A program made the position numbers and the translations under genes. Below, one piece after another: positions 61,086 to 64,000 of a DNA stretch of 64,000 nucleotides (position 1 is the first letter of the stretch; the number at the start of each line of letters is the position of its first letter). Origin of the DNA: Hevea brasiliensis (taxonomy: Eukaryota > Streptophyta > Magnoliopsida > Malpighiales > Euphorbiaceae); the NCBI RefSeq assembly GCF_030052815.1, contig NC_079507.1, positions 57,229,119 through 57,293,118 of the forward strand, in the 5' to 3' direction. Under the pieces are notes generated by a model. The model did no database searches. It worked only from the letters and a program-made list of their open reading frames with translations, and was not told the origin of the DNA.

Positions 61086-63130
61086 TCACTCTCCTTCCCC
61101 TTCGGTTGTTGCTGAGGACATGTAACTCATGGCAAGTGAGGTCTCATCTGCCGGTGCAGCCACCGCTGGTGCTTGGAATTGTTGCTTGCAAGCTTGGCAA
61201 GTGATTTGCATGATTGTAGAACTGATCTTCTTTGTAGCTTGTTCTCTTAATACTTGAGCCTTTTCAAGTTCAGCTTGAGCTTGTTGCCTTATCCTCTTTG
61301 CATTTGCGAATTCTAATTCAGCCATGTCGAGTTGCCTTTTGGCTTGTTGTCTAGCCTCCTCAGCGTAGGCCTTTTCAGCCATAGCTAACCTCAGCTGTTC
61401 ATTTGCAAATTCTTTCAGTTTTGCAGCTTCCAGAGTAGGATCACCACCACTTTTCTCTCTAATTGTGTCCAAACTAGTCTGGTTTGATTCATTCTTTTCG
61501 CCGCGGCTACTTGACCCTATTGAAAGCTTCAAATTTGTAGGGTAACTTTCATCTGGATTTTGTGATAAGCGAGTGGTGGATGATGGTAGGAGTTGAAGTT
61601 CAAGGTTGTGTTCTTGTCGACTAGAAGTAGAAGCATCATTTCTATCAGATGATGAGTATAAGAAAACAGGTTCAGATGGTTTTGGTATTGGCAATCTTGG
61701 TACTGGGGCGATGCTAAAATTCCCATCACTAGAAGGGCTTGTGCTTGAAGCAGTCCTAGAAGAGCAGGCCGGCTGCAATGCCTGCAGCTCAGGCTGGGGT
61801 CGCCTTACTGTGCAAGCGTCTTGGTGTTCGATGAAACTCTCCACCCTGAAAAGACAAGAAATTGGAATGATTCAAAGGGATTATCATTATAATAAGAATT
61901 AGATTATGGGAGTATATTTTTGGATTCTTGGTGTCTTTCAATAACCAAAATTGGCAATAGCAGCCAAGTCGAGGAGGCAATTAAGGTTTCCTCGTGTAGG
62001 GTTGCCAAGAAACAAACGTATTATAAATTATATTATTGATTAAGGATCTGTAGCGTGGATTATATGACTAGGTTTCCTCCCATATTAAATACATAAATGG
62101 GTTTAAAAAAATGCAATGGTTCTGTGTAAGCAAACGACTTGTTTTTTGGTCATGGGTAACTGGATATTGCTTATATTTAGCCAATGAAAACTCTTTCTAG
62201 CAGGAGTGGTGCACTGCCCATAAACCTCTACTGGTTAACCGGCATCACATACATGGGCAAGCATGAAGTCTTATCCATTACCGGAAATGATTGTTGGGTT
62301 TAAAATATCGATCGAAATTCTTTCTTTTTCCTTATTAAAAATGAGTATGAACTTGAATTTCAGTGTGAGATCACCGAGAAGAAGAACAACAATAAATTAA
62401 ACTGAAAAATACTTGAAAACGAGCATGCCTTTCATGGGGATTTTTAGGGTTTGTTGAGAATCTAATTAATTAATCTAGACCCAGAAAGGATATTAAAAAT
62501 TTTACCTGGAAAAGACACGGCCACAGTCGCAAGAGTGGCCTCTTGTGCCGCAAGTCTTGAGGTGGGCTTTGTAATCAGATTGGACAGCATAACCTTTAGA
62601 GCATTTCTCACAAACCCACTGCTTGTGATTGCTGTGTTTCCTTCTAAAGTGCTTTTTTATCCCAACGAGATCGCCTAAAGCGTGACAAGGGTCATGGTGC
62701 AAGCAGCTTGGCTCTGGGCATACATAAACTCTCTTCTTCACCTCTTGTGTCTCTCTCTTCAACAACTTCCATGGTACTTTGTGTCTTCTCCTGTGCATTT
62801 GTAGGTTCTGGTCTCTTTGAAACCCTTGGTTGCAGATCTCACAAACATATCTATCTGATTCCAGCAAGGTCCTGGGAGATAGAGAGACAACCTCTGCATC
62901 TGGATCTATATTAACCATAGAAAAAGAAAAAAGGATTAAGAGAAAGAAATCCTGAGAATTGAAATAAGTATACAAGGAATAATTAAATTGAATAAACGGG
63001 CAAATTTTTAATTTTTTTGTAGTATAGTACCTGGTGTTCCTGCAGGTTTTCTTTTCCTTTTGTTGGAGACCCCATTATCGAAGGCAGGGAAGGGATCAGA
63101 TGGAACGCTTGAAGTAGTGTTGTCTAGCAT
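61086..63130 (-). CDS. INDETERMINATE-domain C2H2 zinc-finger factor (IDD14/15/16 clade, SGR5-like), three exons
   Basis: Exons in transcription order are 63130-63031, 62905-62506 and 61845-61086. All have GT-AG ends and they join to 1,260 bp, encoding 419 residues. A nuclear signal (KRKRK, residues 24-28) precedes the ID domain. The first finger has Cys55, Cys58, His71 and His75 in YVCEICNQGF...HRRRH. It is followed by the GDLVGIKKHFRRKH finger and then the two CCHC-type fingers (CSKGYAVQSDYKAHLKTC and RGHSCDCGRVFSRVESF). A Ser-rich linker leads to a long Ala/Glu/Arg-rich coiled coil (about 290-375) and an ending with TIMQITCQACKQQFQAP and SYMSSATTEGE. That tail is characteristic of the SGR5/IDD15 group, which in Arabidopsis controls shoot gravitropism and auxin-related growth in the nucleus. 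Which of IDD14, 15 or 16 it corresponds to is unresolved. Confidence 0.93.
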
Positions 63131-63480
63131 AGATGGATTGCTGGGATTTGGAGACTATATGCAGTTATTGGTGAAGTGAAAGAAATCAATCTTTACCTGT
63201 ACAGGTGGTGAAGTTTTTGGTGTAGTGGGGTTTTCAGCTTTAGTGATAGAAGGAAATGGGTAGAGAGAGAGAGAGAGAAACAAAGTTTTTAAGACAGAGA
63301 AAGAGAGAGGGAACGCGGAGAAAGAAAAGCTCTTGCTTTCTGCAATCAACTTTCTTTAAGCTTTTTAGCTTTTGTATTTGGCCATGGGCTTTCTTGGCTT
63401 TGTTTTTTCATTGACCCCCACCCTTCACCTTGTGCAAGTAAAGGTTAGACGCAAAGGCTCTTGTATATAAAGCTCGCTCT
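63131..63480 (-). promoter_or_regulatory. Probable 5' leader and TATA element of the IDD gene
   Basis: On the minus strand, CTTTATATACAAG at about 63,472-63,460 lies about 335 bp before the ATG and could be a TATA box. The intervening sequence has CT-rich stretches typical of leaders. A long (GA)n tract at about 63,499-63,533 lies just upstream; on the transcribed orientation it is (TC)n, the kind of sequence bound by plant GAGA-binding (BBR/BPC) proteins. Confidence 0.4.
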
Positions 63481-63494
63481 CTACAGTCTCCTCC

Positions 63495-63534
<40 letters not shown>

Positions 63535-64000
63535 CTGACCCAATCCTAATTGCTTGAAAATTTGAGCCCACGCACAGCGTTTGGACAGAAACAAAAAAAC
63601 ATCCCCTCCTCTGCTTCACAGTAAAACAAACGGCCATCATTCATATCACAATGTAATTTGCATGAATAGATGCAGGCCAGAGTCCCCTCTCTTACACGTG
63701 ACCTCACTCCTCCTCCTCACATAATCCTTCTCCCTAGATCTGGCCAGGGCTGGTTGAAATCGTTAGTTTGGCAGGTCTCATGGTTTAGATTGGTTCAAGT
63801 TTAAAACGGTTTTAATTCAAAACATTTTCGGCTCGAAGCGGTTCATAACGATTTTAATTCCGTCCCAATTTATCAAATTATAATTAATTTTTAAGTGTTA
63901 TTTATTTAATTTTTAATGTAAAAAATTAAAGAGATCCAAATATAAATTCAATATACTTATTTTTTTAAAAGAAACAAAACAATAAGTTTTTGAATCAATC
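63481..64000. other. Upstream flank of the IDD gene; GA repeat and edge of a GGTT-rich element
   Basis: It contains the (GA)n tract. From about 63,745 to the end, CGGTTTTAATTC, AGCGGTTC and similar words resemble the interior of the hAT-type MITEs in this window. The element runs out of the window, so its far end cannot be checked. Confidence 0.4.

Noticed and set aside
61606..61902. Plus-strand frame of 98 codons opposite the IDD gene
   Set aside because: It is the antisense shadow of exon 3 of the IDD gene and has no domain.
1..64000. CRISPR arrays, bacterial operons or phage-like systems
   Set aside because: Genes are spliced plant genes and transposons. The regular 73-bp array has no repeat-spacer structure.

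Overview
This is a 64-kb piece of an AT-rich plant nuclear genome. The evidence is intron-containing genes of land-plant families (a BRI1-like receptor kinase and an INDETERMINATE-domain zinc-finger factor), a large LTR retrotransposon primed by a tRNA-Asp type site, a decayed CACTA transposon, many small hAT-like elements and long (TA)n/(TAA)n tracts. The overall look suggests a woody eudicot, perhaps Malpighiales/Euphorbiaceae. That is inference from resemblance, not something the sequence proves.

Layout. 1-7,300 is intergenic, with an intact-looking hAT-type MITE (1362-1885), short hairpin repeats near 3.5-3.8 kb and a dead LINE RNase H fragment (5.84-6.19 kb, minus). 7,413-9,209 holds an apparently intact four-exon aldo-keto reductase gene. 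About 10.4-17.7 kb is a degraded minus-strand CACTA element: subterminal repeats, a tnpA remnant carrying a 162-bp-arm fold-back, then a tnpD/TNP2 remnant. 17.7-21.5 kb looks like a long solo LTR with internal degenerate repeats. 21.85-23.58 kb is a small TRIM-like LTR element on the minus strand. 23.58-28.05 kb is a second copy of the aldo-keto reductase segment, now a pseudogene with a stop, three indels and a 0.95-kb hAT-like insertion in intron 1.

28,895-43,725 is a complete 14.8-kb Athila-like Ty3/gypsy element on the plus strand. It has 1.64- and 1.63-kb LTRs, a 5-bp target duplication ATAAC and an 18-nt tRNA-Asp primer site. Its gag-pol is broken by stops and frameshifts, and a separate downstream ORF is also broken. 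A 73-bp tandem array and a nested small element with a Pol III type promoter lie in its non-coding part. 43.7-52.6 kb is intergenic, with microsatellites and two more MITEs.

The gene-rich end has an intronless BRL2/VH1-type receptor kinase (52,641-56,048, plus), an unidentified open frame near 57 kb, and a three-exon INDETERMINATE-domain factor of the IDD14/15/16 (SGR5) type (61,086-63,130, minus). These two genes belong to vascular and gravitropic development pathways respectively. Nothing in the sequence ties them together beyond being neighbours.

No wholly new system is obvious. The most unusual structures are the transposase-derived fold-back at 12.3-12.6 kb, the palindrome-rich 73-bp array shared between LTR and internal region of the Athila-like element, and the 299-bp Pol III-type element at 40.8 kb.
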